A stretch of DNA of 25,724 nt from Pleurobrachia bachei. Lineage: Eukaryota > Ctenophora > Tentaculata > Cydippida > Pleurobrachiidae. The DNA lies in contig AVPN01000493.1 in NCBI GenBank assembly GCA_000695325.1, positions 10,423 to 36,146 of the forward strand. The letters run 5' to 3'. Numbering within the stretch: the stretch's first letter is position 1; every line of letters begins with the position of its first letter. Position numbers and translations under genes: made by a program. The notes beneath the pieces are model-generated. The model was given only the letters and a program-made list of their open reading frames with translations. It was not told the origin of the DNA and ran no database searches. This document shows, in pieces, positions 1-8,664 of this stretch.

Positions 1-4
1 CCTC

Positions 5-50
5 CCGGTAAATCGGGGTTCCGGTAAATCGGAGCCCGGTAAATCGGGGT
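5..50. repeat. Short tandem repeat, about 15 bp x 3
   Basis: Three adjacent copies of a unit reading approximately CCGGTAAATCGGGGT, with one A/G difference in the middle copy. It starts near the window edge, so the array may be longer upstream. No coding signal is associated with it. Confidence 0.85.
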
Positions 51-161
51 CCGACTGTACATAGCTTTATTTAACATATGATTTGCAAAGTCTTTTTGAG
101 CTGTCTTCTCCGTAGTGTAACCTTTCAGGCCCATGCTCTGACCACAGTTCCACACGCTCCA

Positions 162-241
162 ATGCTCTGATGGAGTATACCGCTCTGATGGAGTATACCG
201 CTCGACTAGACAACCAATTACCGCTCTAGACAACCAATTAT
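162..241. repeat. Two short tandem duplications
   Basis: The segment GATGGAGTATACCGCTC occurs twice in succession. It is followed by two copies of TAGACAACCAATTA separated by CCGCTC. These look like local slippage duplications. Apart from these I see no feature in the stretch 51-311. Confidence 0.8.
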
Positions 242-311
242 CGGACAGATAAGAGCACATGATAGTTAGTGTTACTATCCTGGGATAAGTAGCTCCATAG
301 AACACTTATTA

Positions 312-494
312 TATAGTACATAACTCCCGCCCGCGCGGGCAGATAATCAATAGATGCACTGCGGAGCAGTGCATCTATTGAGCTGTAATGCACTGGTCCC
401 GAAGGGACCCGTGCATTACAGCCCTGTAAATCCCGAGCGTCAGCGAGGGGTTTACAGGTATATCTGCACGTAAGGGAGGGAGTTATGTTCTATA
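312..494. mobile_element. Cloverleaf-like multi-hairpin foldback element
   Basis: Outer arms 312-328 and 478-494 are inverted repeats matching at 16 of 17 positions. Inside them 339-345 pairs perfectly with 461-467. Enclosed are three successive hairpins: 347-362 with 366-381 (16 bp perfect, loop GGA), 382-400 with 404-422 (18 of 19 pairs, loop GAA), and 423-434 with 447-458 (12 pairs including one G-T, 12-nt loop). A 12-bp GC palindrome lies at 329-340. There is no coding frame of note and no clear target-site duplication. The geometry is that of a non-autonomous foldback element or structured ITR. The mobile origin is inference; the pairing is read directly. Confidence 0.6.
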
Positions 495-940
495 AATCCC
501 GCTGGCGGGCTCCTAGAAGCAAAACAAGCACAATTTACGTGGTTATCAAACAGAGAGATCACACAAAACAGGTCAAACAGTTGGAAATGAAGGTACAGAG
601 TGCCTCTCTACATTCCTACACACTCGAAACAATCGTTTTAACAATTCAAAAGGGTGAAATGATGAGAGAGATAGCAGTTAATTGTGGGTCAAGAGGGACA
701 GTTGCCAACAGACTGGCGGGCGCCAAACCTATACAGAGAGCGTTGTTGGATGTACACACACTCCCTCTTGTGTTGCCATGCCATTTTATAGTGTTTCCAG
801 TGATTCTTAGTGATCTTTACACAAATCTGTCAGAGGGCGGGCGTCTATCGAGACACAAACTTACAGCAGTGCACGGGCCGATAGACGCGTGCAAATTGTT
901 TGAACGCGCAGTGCATCTATTTGAGCCAGCGGGATTTATA
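491..940. mobile_element. Foldback region with 16-bp inverted termini and internal hairpin
   Basis: Positions 491-506 are a perfect 16-bp inverted repeat of 925-940 (TATAAATCCCGCTGGC). Inside, 841-850 pairs perfectly with 879-888. The stretch 907-921 resembles the right arm of the hairpin at 366-380 just upstream, so the two foldback regions share sequence. An open frame at 485-985 runs through it but resembles no protein I know, and I do not call it a gene. Immediately to the right, 944-957 matches the terminal sequence TCGGTCGGTTCCT of the hAT-type MITEs found elsewhere in the window. Confidence 0.5.
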
Positions 941-998
941 TGTGTCGGTCGGTTCCTAGCACCTGTGGACAGCTGCGGTTTGTAAAAAAAACACTCAC

Positions 999-1565
999 CT
1001 CGGAGGGAGGGTATTCCAACTTTTCCACATCAACATCAAGCGTAGTCAGTGCGTAACAATACGCAAAGTTATCCGGGATTCTTGTAATATTATTGTTCTT
1101 CAAAATCAGACAGGAAAGCTTTCTAAGAGCCCCAATCTCGGGTGCAATCACGGTAATCTTGTTGTTTGCTGCTGACAGAGTTTCCAGATTTTGGAGTGAA
1201 CCCAGGATGGCCGGGAGTGTTTTCAGTTCGTTGTTGTCAAGGGACAGTTGCACGAGGGCAACACACGATGACAGAGAGTTTGGAACTGTTTTGAAGAGAT
1301 TAAACGACATATCGAGTTTTATAATCTCATCCAAGTTGTGTAAATCACCCATGGTTTTCAGTTGGTTATTCTTCAGAATCAAACACTCTTTATTCTGAAA
1401 CTTGATCACGGAGAGGATGCCGTGCGGCACTTCCTTCAGGTATATCCCACTGAGGTCGACTATCTTGGCATGAGCGGGGAGGTTTTCAGCGAGAGAGAAC
1501 TTAGCATCCTGCATATCCTCAATCTCCCTCTTTGAGGGTCCATCTTTCTTCTTCCAAAAGCCCAT
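999..1565 (-). pseudogene. Second copy of LRSAM1-like first coding exon (LRR domain)
   Basis: This minus-strand open exon encodes 189 residues starting MGFWKKKDGPSK and running through about five leucine-rich repeats to YPPSE, followed by a GTGAGT donor. It is a near duplicate of the exon at 5038-5604. The two proteins differ at only two residues (M/L in LDxSFN and V/T in KITxIAP), although tens of third-position changes separate the DNA. Similarity continues into the intron as far as about position 967. No second exon is seen downstream before the foldback cluster and the window edge. It could be a duplicated functional gene whose remaining exons lie beyond position 1, or an isolated exon duplication; I label it pseudogene with caution because nothing within the exon is broken. 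Confidence 0.55.
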
Positions 1566-1627
1566 GTGTAGACACTCTCAACTTCTAGATCATGATATAA
1601 ACATGGATTCTATATGTAATGGGAGAA

Positions 1628-1630
<3 letters not shown>

Positions 1631-1672
<42 letters not shown>
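1631..1672. repeat. (TC)n microsatellite
   Basis: About 21 perfect TC dinucleotides. It lies directly next to the stop codon of the ORF1-type frame on the minus strand, so it is the 3' flank of that frame. The rest of the gap between the two minus-strand frames (1566-1670) holds nothing else I recognise. Confidence 0.95.
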
Positions 1673-1677
<5 letters not shown>

Positions 1678-2681
1678 GACTCTTCCTGGACCTCACTACC
1701 AACAACTGAACCCCTTCTAATTCGCCAAATCTTCTCTGGTTCGCTTTCCCTTCTCTCTCTCAATCTTGCTACTAAAACTCGACGTTCAGCTCGCTCCTCA
1801 ACTGTCCTGTCTGGAGCAATATAAACTGTTTGATAAGATTCTGAGTCTTTGAGCTGAGCAGATTTACCAAGAACTGTCCTTGCCGCTTCTCTGGTCCTCA
1901 ACACCACTCGAACAGGTCGCACGTTCACACTACTTCTCCCAAGTCTCTCAACTTTCGACAGAACTGGCGCTTCACCAAGCTCCTGCAATACACCCTTTAT
2001 CTTGTCCCGATCGGTGCTATCCGTCGTTTCAGGTAGTCCGTAAACAATCAAGTTGGCTGTACGATCTTCAGAGGCACTCGCGATGGCTGTCCGGATCTTG
2101 CTGGGGGCAAGAGCAGATACACAACTCTCCTTAACAGCGGTGGCAGCATTCTCCAGAACAGTGGAGTAGCTCTGGATCTCCTCCTTCACTACTGTCTGTA
2201 CAGCATTAACACTCGTCTCCAATAACGAATCCTTCATGGAGATAATGGAGTCCTTTAGGGCACTGACCTCGTCCTGCAAAGCGATGATTTTTCGGTCTCG
2301 CTCTAGCAGTTCATCCTTGGTGGCGTCAAGACGATCCCTGGTGGTATTTAGATCATCTATTATAACTTGGCCAGCAGCTTCATTCCTCTCTCTTTTCTTT
2401 TCTAGATGTTTCCTTGACAGTCTTGCTACGGGCAGAGAATGGTACCAAAGAAGGCCAGCCATGTCAGCGATCATCTTTACCTTCTTGTTGGTGTCTAGCT
2501 TGCTCAGGTAGGAGCTCGTCAACTTGTTGGGATCGAACTCACCTCCCCCGTTGTTGGGCTCAGGGTACCCTGCACAACGGCGTAATGTAGCAATAATGGA
2601 GGACTCTAGTCTATTCAAGTCAATGGTGGTAATATTTTCAACTGGGCTTCCTTGGCGCCAACTGGAGAAGGTGCGATCCAT
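1671..2681 (-). CDS. LINE ORF1-type protein (coiled coil plus RRM-like domain)
   Basis: A 336-residue intact frame. The N-terminal part (about 1-90) is unremarkable. Residues about 95-190 are rich in charged heptads (repeated LERDRKIIALQDEVSALKDS-type pattern) and predict a coiled coil. The region from about 205 reads RTANLIVYGLPE, then a conserved ERLGR segment, then YIAPDRTVEERAERRVLVAR and WRIRRGSVV. That order (RNA-binding fold opening with 'N-I/L-x-V/I-x-G-L-P-E', later 'R-L-G', then 'D-L/R-T-xx-E-R' and a final 'RRG') is typical of ORF1 proteins of non-LTR retrotransposons. In a live element it would coat the element RNA. No reverse transcriptase or endonuclease ORF2 follows; a microsatellite and the LRR exon copy sit there instead. 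It is therefore a 3'-truncated or rearranged copy, or a solitary ORF1-derived gene. Confidence 0.65.
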
Positions 2682-3096
2682 CGCCGCGTGTTAAAGCTTC
2701 GAGTGTGTACAACAGCAAGATCGATTGAACAAAGGTTGCGATCAGCAGCGAGCTGGAGCAACAAAACTGATAAGCGATATTGTATCAAAAAAAGACACAC
2801 TTACACACCGACACTGCTGCAGTACAGATACATGGAAATTATAAACGCACAGACGACAGATGCTCAACTATGTACAAACAAACATTGCGACAATCATTTT
2901 CACACACAAACAGACAGACCACGTACACACGGTTAAATTATAGCAGTACACAGTACATAGTGCCGTAACAATGAACACATTTTAATATCATGAATAATGG
3001 CATTCCTGCACTCTCGTGTGGATTGTGGTTTAACTCTCAAACACCCCTCTCTGAACTACTATACTGTGTTGAGTACTTAAAGGAACATTTACACTG

Positions 3097-3104
3097 TATG
3101 ACAT
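3097..3104. repeat. Target-site duplication, left (TATGACAT)
   Basis: The 8-bp sequence TATGACAT immediately precedes the MITE and is repeated exactly at 3214-3221 after it. An 8-bp duplication is the hallmark length for the hAT superfamily. Confidence 0.9.
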
Positions 3105-3213
3105 CAGGAACCGACCGAATCAAGAAATACTGGTTCCCGATTGGCTGATAACTAGTCATGTGACCTAAATAACAAGTTTTGATTGGTTGTTTACTTGTTT
3201 CGGTCGGTTCCTG
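3105..3213. mobile_element. hAT-type MITE, 109 bp
   Basis: Terminal inverted repeats CAGGAACCGACCGAA (3105-3119) and TTCGGTCGGTTCCTG (3199-3213) are perfect over 15 bp. The element starts CAGG and ends CCTG and is flanked by an exact 8-bp direct repeat. It has no coding capacity. A second, slightly diverged copy lies in an IFT88 intron at 20731-20843 in the same orientation, so this is a dispersed family. Assignment to hAT rests on the 8-bp duplication and the CA...TG ends; no transposase is present in the window to confirm it. Confidence 0.88.
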
Positions 3214-4216
3214 TATGACATATTGAATGGTAGCTGCTACATGTACAGTTTAGCCACTTTAGGCAGCCGTGGAGTGGAATATAATAGGTGGCCACATTTT
3301 ACTGAAATCACGGGGCCCCAATACAATGTGGCTTGGTATTTCAGTGCCCACCCTGTACTAACATGACGTTCTTCTGAGTAGAGTCGTTTTAGCAGCACAT
3401 CATTTTCCATTTTGTGTAGGAGGAGCAGTTACACACTTGAGACACGCGGTGTAGAACAATTAGTACTAGTGTGGTAGAGTTAGGAGAGTGAGAAATATAG
3501 AGTGAATAGTTTAGGGCCGGCCACAGAGAGTGCCGGGTCGGGAGCTGGTAGGAAAATGAAAATTTCGAGTGAATAGTTTCAATAATGATCGAGTTTGACA
3601 GTAAAGCGAATAGAAATGTATAGGAATGTATAGGAATTGAGCGAAAGGATAGTCAGCAACAAACAAATGTACAGTGCGGGCAGTAAATAGAGACGGATTA
3701 GAGGAGAGAGATGGGAGGGAGATAGATATAGAGAGAAAGCGAGGGAGGGAGAGAGGGAGAAATATTAAGATTTAAAAAAAAAGAAAAAGGGAGAAGAATA
3801 AAAATAAAATGAAAACGACGGCGATTGGGAAAGGCAATTATTACAGAGATAGGAGACGTGCATGTCGATCATTATGCCTTATACGGAGTTGTATGCTGTG
3901 GTTAGTACTCAGTTCTTATACAGCTTATAAACTGTTCAGTAAAAGAGCAAAACGACACTGCTGAAAGAGGATATATAATATTTTTGTATGATGACAGGAG
4001 GAGGAGAGAGAAAAACAGACTGTAAAGAAATGTCAACATCTATATGACATCATTCTGTGTAGTAGTGATGTCGCCGTGATGTCATGACTTCGCCGTGATT
4101 CCCGCTCTATGTAGATGAAAAGGATAGGTACCAACTACTTACCTATTATAAAAAGGGTACCAGGGGATCAATGGGATTGATGGTCGAGGGGATGGTCGGG
4201 TACCACAACTACTTAC

Positions 4217-4411
4217 CGCACGCTCCTGTTGAGAGATATCAGCCATGATCTGCACCCCCTTCTTCAGATCCCCGTCAACTTCCACCATAGATGTATCTAC
4301 ATTGTTCTCTGCACACAACCACAGCACCGTCTCCTTTCCTCCCTTGACAACCACCTGGAGAGAGAGAGGGAGGGAGAGAGGAAGGGAGGGAGGGAGAGAG
4401 AGATAGGGAGG

Positions 4412-4461
<50 letters not shown>

Positions 4462-5604
4462 GAGGAGAGATAGGAGGGGGAGAGAGGGAGAGAGAGAGAG
4501 AGAGTGAGAGATAGAGAGCACACATTCGTTTACACAGTTCATTGTGTTCTCACGTTAATACAAATTCAATAGATACACGCCCAAAATGTGTACATTTCAT
4601 ATATTAAACTGGCTGTTTGTCAATGTGTATCTCTAATGGTCTCTCATCATCTTTCTTTCACCCTCACTCTCTCCCGCTCACTTATTATTTATCCTTCTCT
4701 CGTGACAGAAAGAGAAGAAAGAGAGATTTCGTTATTATTTTTTGGCTTTCCGTCAACGTGTGATCACATCACGAAACAAATCATCTCTCCCAGAAATTCA
4801 TCAACAACAGTAGTGAAACATACATACAGTGTGTGGCAATGATGCTTCTAGAAAACTATGAACTTGACGATGATAACAACGATGAAATCTAATTTAGTAC
4901 GCAAAATGATACTAGATGTGAAGACTTCACAATTCACATCCAGTAGTTAACTTACGAACTTCACAGTGAAGTTTGGGAATTAACTAGGAAGTGCACCTAT
5001 AATGGACAGCTGTGGTTTGTAAAAAGCAACTTCTCACCTCAGAGGGAGGGTATTCTAACTTCTCCACATCAACATCAAGTGTAGTCAGTGCGTAACAATA
5101 CGCAAAGTTATCCGGAATTCTTGTAATGTTATTGTTCTTCAAAATCAGACAGGAAAGCTTCCTGAGAGCCCCAATTTCTGGTGCTATCGTAGTAATCTTG
5201 TTGTTTGCAGCTGATAGAGTTTCCAGATTTTGAAGGGAACCCAGGATGGCAGGGAGTGTTTTTAGTTCGTTGTTATCGAGGGACAGTTGAACGAGGGCAA
5301 CACAAGATGAAAGAGAGTTTGGAACTGTTTTGAAGAGATTAAACGACAGATCGAGTTTTATAATCTCATCCAAGTTGTGTAAATCACCCATGGTTTTCAG
5401 CTGGTTATTCTTCAGAATCAAACACTCTTTGTTCTGGAACTTGATCACGGACAGGATCCCATGGGGGACCTCCTTTAGGTATATCCCACTGAGATCAACT
5501 ATCTTGGCATGGGCGGGGAGATTTTCAGCGAGAGAGAACTTAGCATCCTGCATATCCTCAATTTCCCTCTTAGAGGGTCCATCTTTCTTCTTCCAAAAGC
5601 CCAT
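4217..5604 (-). CDS. LRSAM1-like: LRSAM1-like leucine-rich repeat protein, 5' exons (partial)
   Basis: Exon 1 is 5604-5038 (189 codons, phase 0, donor GTGAGA). Exon 2 is 4354-4217 (46 codons, acceptor CTCTCCAG, donor GTAAGT). The start MGFWKKKDGPSK is chosen because it is shared with the duplicate exon at 1565, although the frame is open slightly upstream. Residues about 30-185 form leucine-rich repeats (LDLSFNLFKTVPNSL, LSLDNNELKTLP and similar), capped by LEYPPSE. Exon 2 continues VVVKGGKETVLWLCAENN, which aligns with the segment after the LRRs of LRSAM1 (its YPPREVCGAG...FLCKESG region as I remember it). LRSAM1 is an E3 ubiquitin ligase with later coiled-coil, SAM and RING parts. None of these is visible in the window, so the gene is either truncated or has long introns. 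The intron contains a (GA)n-rich tract. Confidence 0.6.
4357..4515. repeat. (GA)n-rich low-complexity tract in LRSAM1-like intron
   Basis: About 160 bp of GA, GGGA and GAGG repeats, immediately upstream of exon 2 on the minus strand. On that strand it is a long polypyrimidine tract leading straight into the acceptor CTCTCCAG. The overlapping Ser/Leu/Pro-rich open frames here are translations of this repeat. The remaining intron (4516-5037) holds nothing I recognise. Confidence 0.9.
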
Positions 5605-5858
5605 GTGTAGACTCAATTGAAGATCTAGTACTATATTTGTACCTAAGATATACATTACCCTCTTTCGGGGAGTTATAATGCTGTATTTTCTTGGCGTTTG
5701 AAAATAAGCGAGACTTTAGTGTTTAAGAACTGATAATTAATGTAAAGAAGTTTTATAAAAATACCCATAGAGTGCTTATAAGCGTGCTAATAGAAATCAA
5801 AAATCAACTGAACAGTACATGCAAGAAAATAAAATTAAGTCCCAAATATTAACCAGGT

Positions 5859-5864
5859 TTTATT
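5859..5864 (-). promoter_or_regulatory. Polyadenylation signal AATAAA overlapping the METTL9 stop
   Basis: On the minus strand the end of METTL9 reads AAA TAA TAAAACC, so the canonical AATAAA hexamer starts within the stop codon. If used, the 3' UTR would be only about 10-30 nt long. A second upstream-independent signal is not obvious before 5605. Confidence 0.5.
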
Positions 5865-6756
5865 ATTTTGAACCCATTAACTCTTCTACAGCTGTATCTG
5901 TAGGCGGGTTGTCTGCAACTGTGTCTGCTTGATTGTTTACTACCTCTTCTGGTGATACAGTCACTGCTATTAGCCCATCACTGAGAGAATAGTACTTGTT
6001 GTGTAAATCTCCGGTACACAAATACGGAACTTTTGTCACGTAGGACAGTTCAAATCCCATAGGTTGGAGAATGTAGTGACAAAAGTAGGAGAGTTGCTGC
6101 TCAAAACTGATCCCTCTCATTTCAAGGGGTTCCTCTTGGGCCACCCACTCCTGCCCTTCCTCGACGGACCCATTGTAGGGCAACACCAGGGCAATAACGG
6201 CCATCCCACCCCTCACCTTTAGACAGTTGTACATGGATTTGAGCATTTCCATCGGTCGATGACATCTATCCAATACATTCAGGCAGGAAATAACGCTGTA
6301 GGATCGGTTAACCCAGGTGTCTATTCCTAGCACGGTGTAGCCCCGGCCCGTCAGTCTACTAACCATCTGAGGACATGTTTCGGTGGCAAACACTTCAGTA
6401 AAACCAGCAGCCATCTTTTCAGTTACGTTACCACTGCCCGCTCCAATGTCCAACAGAGAATCCCGGCGAGGACAAGGCTCTAGCATTGCTGCAAATAATG
6501 TTGAAGAACCAACAAACATTACCCCGCGATTGAGTATTGCGTTCCGTGAGGTGGCTCCGAGAAAAGGTACGAGAAAAAGGGAGAAAAAGTTGTCTGAAAC
6601 GTGTTTAAAATAGGATATGTTGCAGGCATTGACGACGAACTCTTCTGTCTCTTCATCGTATTTGTGTTTGTGAAACTTTTCCCTCACTGACTGTTGAAGT
6701 CGGTCCTGATCTACGTGGTACCAGTAGGAGAAATCTGTGCCATACTCCAGTTCCAT
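5863..6756 (-). CDS. METTL9: METTL9-type protein-histidine methyltransferase
   Basis: A single-exon frame of 297 residues. It carries an S-adenosylmethionine-binding Rossmann fold: LLDIGAGSGNVT at 101-112 is motif I, FATET at about 123-127 the acidic second strand, VISCLNVLDRC at 155-165 and ALVLPY at 189-194. PYLCTGD at 244-250, followed by NKYYSLSD, is diagnostic of the METTL9/DREV family. Known members methylate N1 of histidine in alternating-histidine motifs of target proteins. The length is close to that of the vertebrate protein (about 318 aa), with a shorter N terminus and no obvious signal peptide. The gene lies 258 bp upstream of the LRSAM1-like start and on the same strand. The stop codon overlaps a polyadenylation signal. 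Start chosen as the first in-frame ATG (MELEYGTDFSYWY), which aligns with the conserved domain onset. Confidence 0.93.
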   Translation of the reverse strand: MELEYGTDFSYWYHVDQDRLQQSVREKFHKHKYDEETEEFVVNACNISYFKHVSDNFFSLFLVPFLGATSRNAILNRGVMFVGSSTLFAAMLEPCPRRDSLLDIGAGSGNVTEKMAAGFTEVFATETCPQMVSRLTGRGYTVLGIDTWVNRSYSVISCLNVLDRCHRPMEMLKSMYNCLKVRGGMAVIALVLPYNGSVEEGQEWVAQEEPLEMRGISFEQQLSYFCHYILQPMGFELSYVTKVPYLCTGDLHNKYYSLSDGLIAVTVSPEEVVNNQADTVADNPPTDTAVEELMGSK

Positions 6757-7222
6757 AGTAGCTTTGACAATATAATTTATGAATAAACAAACAAATTAGA
6801 CATTCCTTAGGCTTTAAATTTTTTAGTTTTGTTCCTTTTTGCCGATATTTTAGACTTTCTGTACATCCAAAATTTGATGAACTAAACAGAGACCAGATAT
6901 CACTTAACAAAATGAAAATAGCTTCATCTTAGTTCTCAGTGCTCGTGTCCCTTTTCGGTTTTTCGTTTATTTTAATAAAAACTTGGCATATGCTACAGGC
7001 CACCTCGTTGCGGTGTGGCGCGGCGGCGCAAACGAGGGGATTGTAGCGCATTCCAAAATAAAAACAGAAGGCCAAAACACAAAAAGACGTTTTGAAAAAT
7101 CTGGCCAAGCTGAGCACTGAATTTCATCGCGCGCCGGTTATGCAGCGATCTTCAATGTTTTAGGCGCGCGGCTGAAATTTCCCAAGATGAAAATTCCCAA
7201 ATTCAAAATTCGTTTTGTTTTT
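6757..7222. other. Intergenic region with GC-rich hairpins
   Basis: 5' flank of METTL9 (minus strand). It includes a hairpin with arms CCTCGTTGCG (7003-7012) and CGCAAACGAGG (7027-7037), extended by GCTACA (6992-6997) pairing with TGTAGC (7042-7047). GGCGCGCGG-type sequence follows at about 7131-7172. The small open frame 6929-7117 on the minus strand crosses this hairpin and has no recognisable homology. No promoter motif identified. Confidence 0.5.
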
Positions 7223-7255
7223 TATGGAGGCCCGAAAAACGTGTTGCGACGCGCA
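7223..7255. repeat. Left arm of 33-bp inverted repeat flanking the TCTA array
   Basis: Begins TATGGAGGCCCGAAAA and ends CGACGCGCA. Its reverse complement recurs at 8347-8378 with one mismatch and one single-base indel. The arms lie about 1.1 kb apart and enclose the giant microsatellite. Confidence 0.85.
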
Positions 7256-7272
7256 TTTTGAGACGCGCATGC

Positions 7273-7903
<631 letters not shown>

Positions 7904-7908
7904 GTCTG

Positions 7909-8314
7909 TCCACGAACAAATTATTTCATCTTAGATGCAATGTTTCAGGATGTTTATCGAGTTTACTCGAGGAAGCGAAGTTGTATTAATCCGTCGAATT
8001 TTGGTGCGGAGAAAGTAAACGCGGATCCGTGAAGATGTCATTGACCAATGAATCATTGCAAAATACTCGATGCACTCTCTTAAACGAGCCTAAGACTGTG
8101 CGATTTGGACAAGAAATGACATGGCTATTGCAAAAAAATGTCAAAATATGACATAAAAGGGGTTTTACTCCTCTGATATCCAACTGAGTAGGCTCAAATA
8201 CACTTATTTCTGATCACAAACATGTCGTAAGTCAAATAAAAAAGGTTTGGGAACTTTTGCAGACAAAAATTTTTTCAACTTTTTCAGCGGGATGACTGAA
8301 AATCCAAAACTTGG
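7909..8314. other. Region between the TCTA array and inverted repeat, no gene seen
   Basis: AT-rich sequence with small inverted repeats such as TGACAT and ATGTCA near 8117-8152. The short frames on either strand show no recognisable domain, conserved motif or splice structure. Confidence 0.5.
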
Positions 8315-8378
8315 TGCGCGTCGCAACACATTTTTGCGCCGCAGGGTGCGCGTCGGAACACGTTTTCGGGCCTCCATA
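8315..8378. repeat. Right arm of inverted repeat plus internal direct repeat
   Basis: Positions 8347-8378 are the inverted partner of 7223-7255. The subsequence TGCGCGTCGCAACAC at 8315-8329 is repeated directly at 8347-8361 with one change. The region 7223-8378 is thus bounded like a foldback element with an internal microsatellite, but no target-site duplication was found. Confidence 0.75.
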
Positions 8379-8478
8379 CATTTTTCCCTGTTTTTCCGCC
8401 TTTTTGACCTGACTAATGGGTTTCCGCGGAGACCCGACCACCCACGAGTGCCGTCCCTGAACCCCAACTCAAACACCA

Positions 8479-8515
8479 ACCCTAACCCTAGCCCTACTTT
8501 AGCCCTAACCCTAAA
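8479..8515. repeat. Degenerate interstitial telomere-like repeats (CCCTAA)n
   Basis: Reads AACCCTAACCCTAGCCCTA, a short break, then AGCCCTAACCCTAAA: about five units of the metazoan telomere motif with single-base variants. It lies 150 bp upstream of the TIR-family locus. Too short and degenerate to be a chromosome end. Confidence 0.8.
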
Positions 8516-8664
8516 AAACGTTAGCCAGCACCCACCTTACACCCAGATTTTAACGCTGGCCGTGGGCTGCTTCGTGTGAAGCTCTGTTGAATCTCTTTTG
8601 AGGCTTCTTGAGGCCCTTGAATTTTATTCAGGATCTTGTTTCACTGATGTTCATTATTTCTCAG

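Larger units (their letters stand above)
2682..4216. other. Region without recognised gene
   Basis: No convincing exon on either strand. Contents: a MITE at 3105-3213 (listed separately); a purine-rich low-complexity stretch about 3700-3810 with GAGGGA-type and poly-A runs; and a direct repeat of roughly 16 bp (GGTACCAACTACTTACC, with one insertion) at about 4127-4143 and 4200-4217. The second copy of that repeat is the splice donor region of the LRSAM1-like exon 2. Later exons of that minus-strand gene should lie here, but I could not find any. Confidence 0.6.

Noticed and set aside
318-494. tRNA or CRISPR-like array
   Set aside because: The cloverleaf has no tRNA consensus (no A/B boxes, wrong arm sizes), the hairpins differ from each other, and there are no spacers; the context is an animal genome.
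485-985. 166-residue plus-strand frame
   Set aside because: It runs through the foldback elements and into the antisense of the LRR exon's intron; there is no recognisable domain or codon pattern.
4139-4542. Ser/Leu/Pro-rich and Arg/Glu-rich frames over the GA tract
   Set aside because: Low-complexity translation. Only the 138-bp exon inside (4217-4354) has coherent non-repetitive coding sequence.
6929-7117. 62-residue minus-strand frame with several Cys and His
   Set aside because: It spans a hairpin and has no homologue that I recognise; the Cys spacing does not make a known zinc finger.
8463-8520. A true telomere or chromosome end
   Set aside because: Only about five degenerate units, with genes on both sides.
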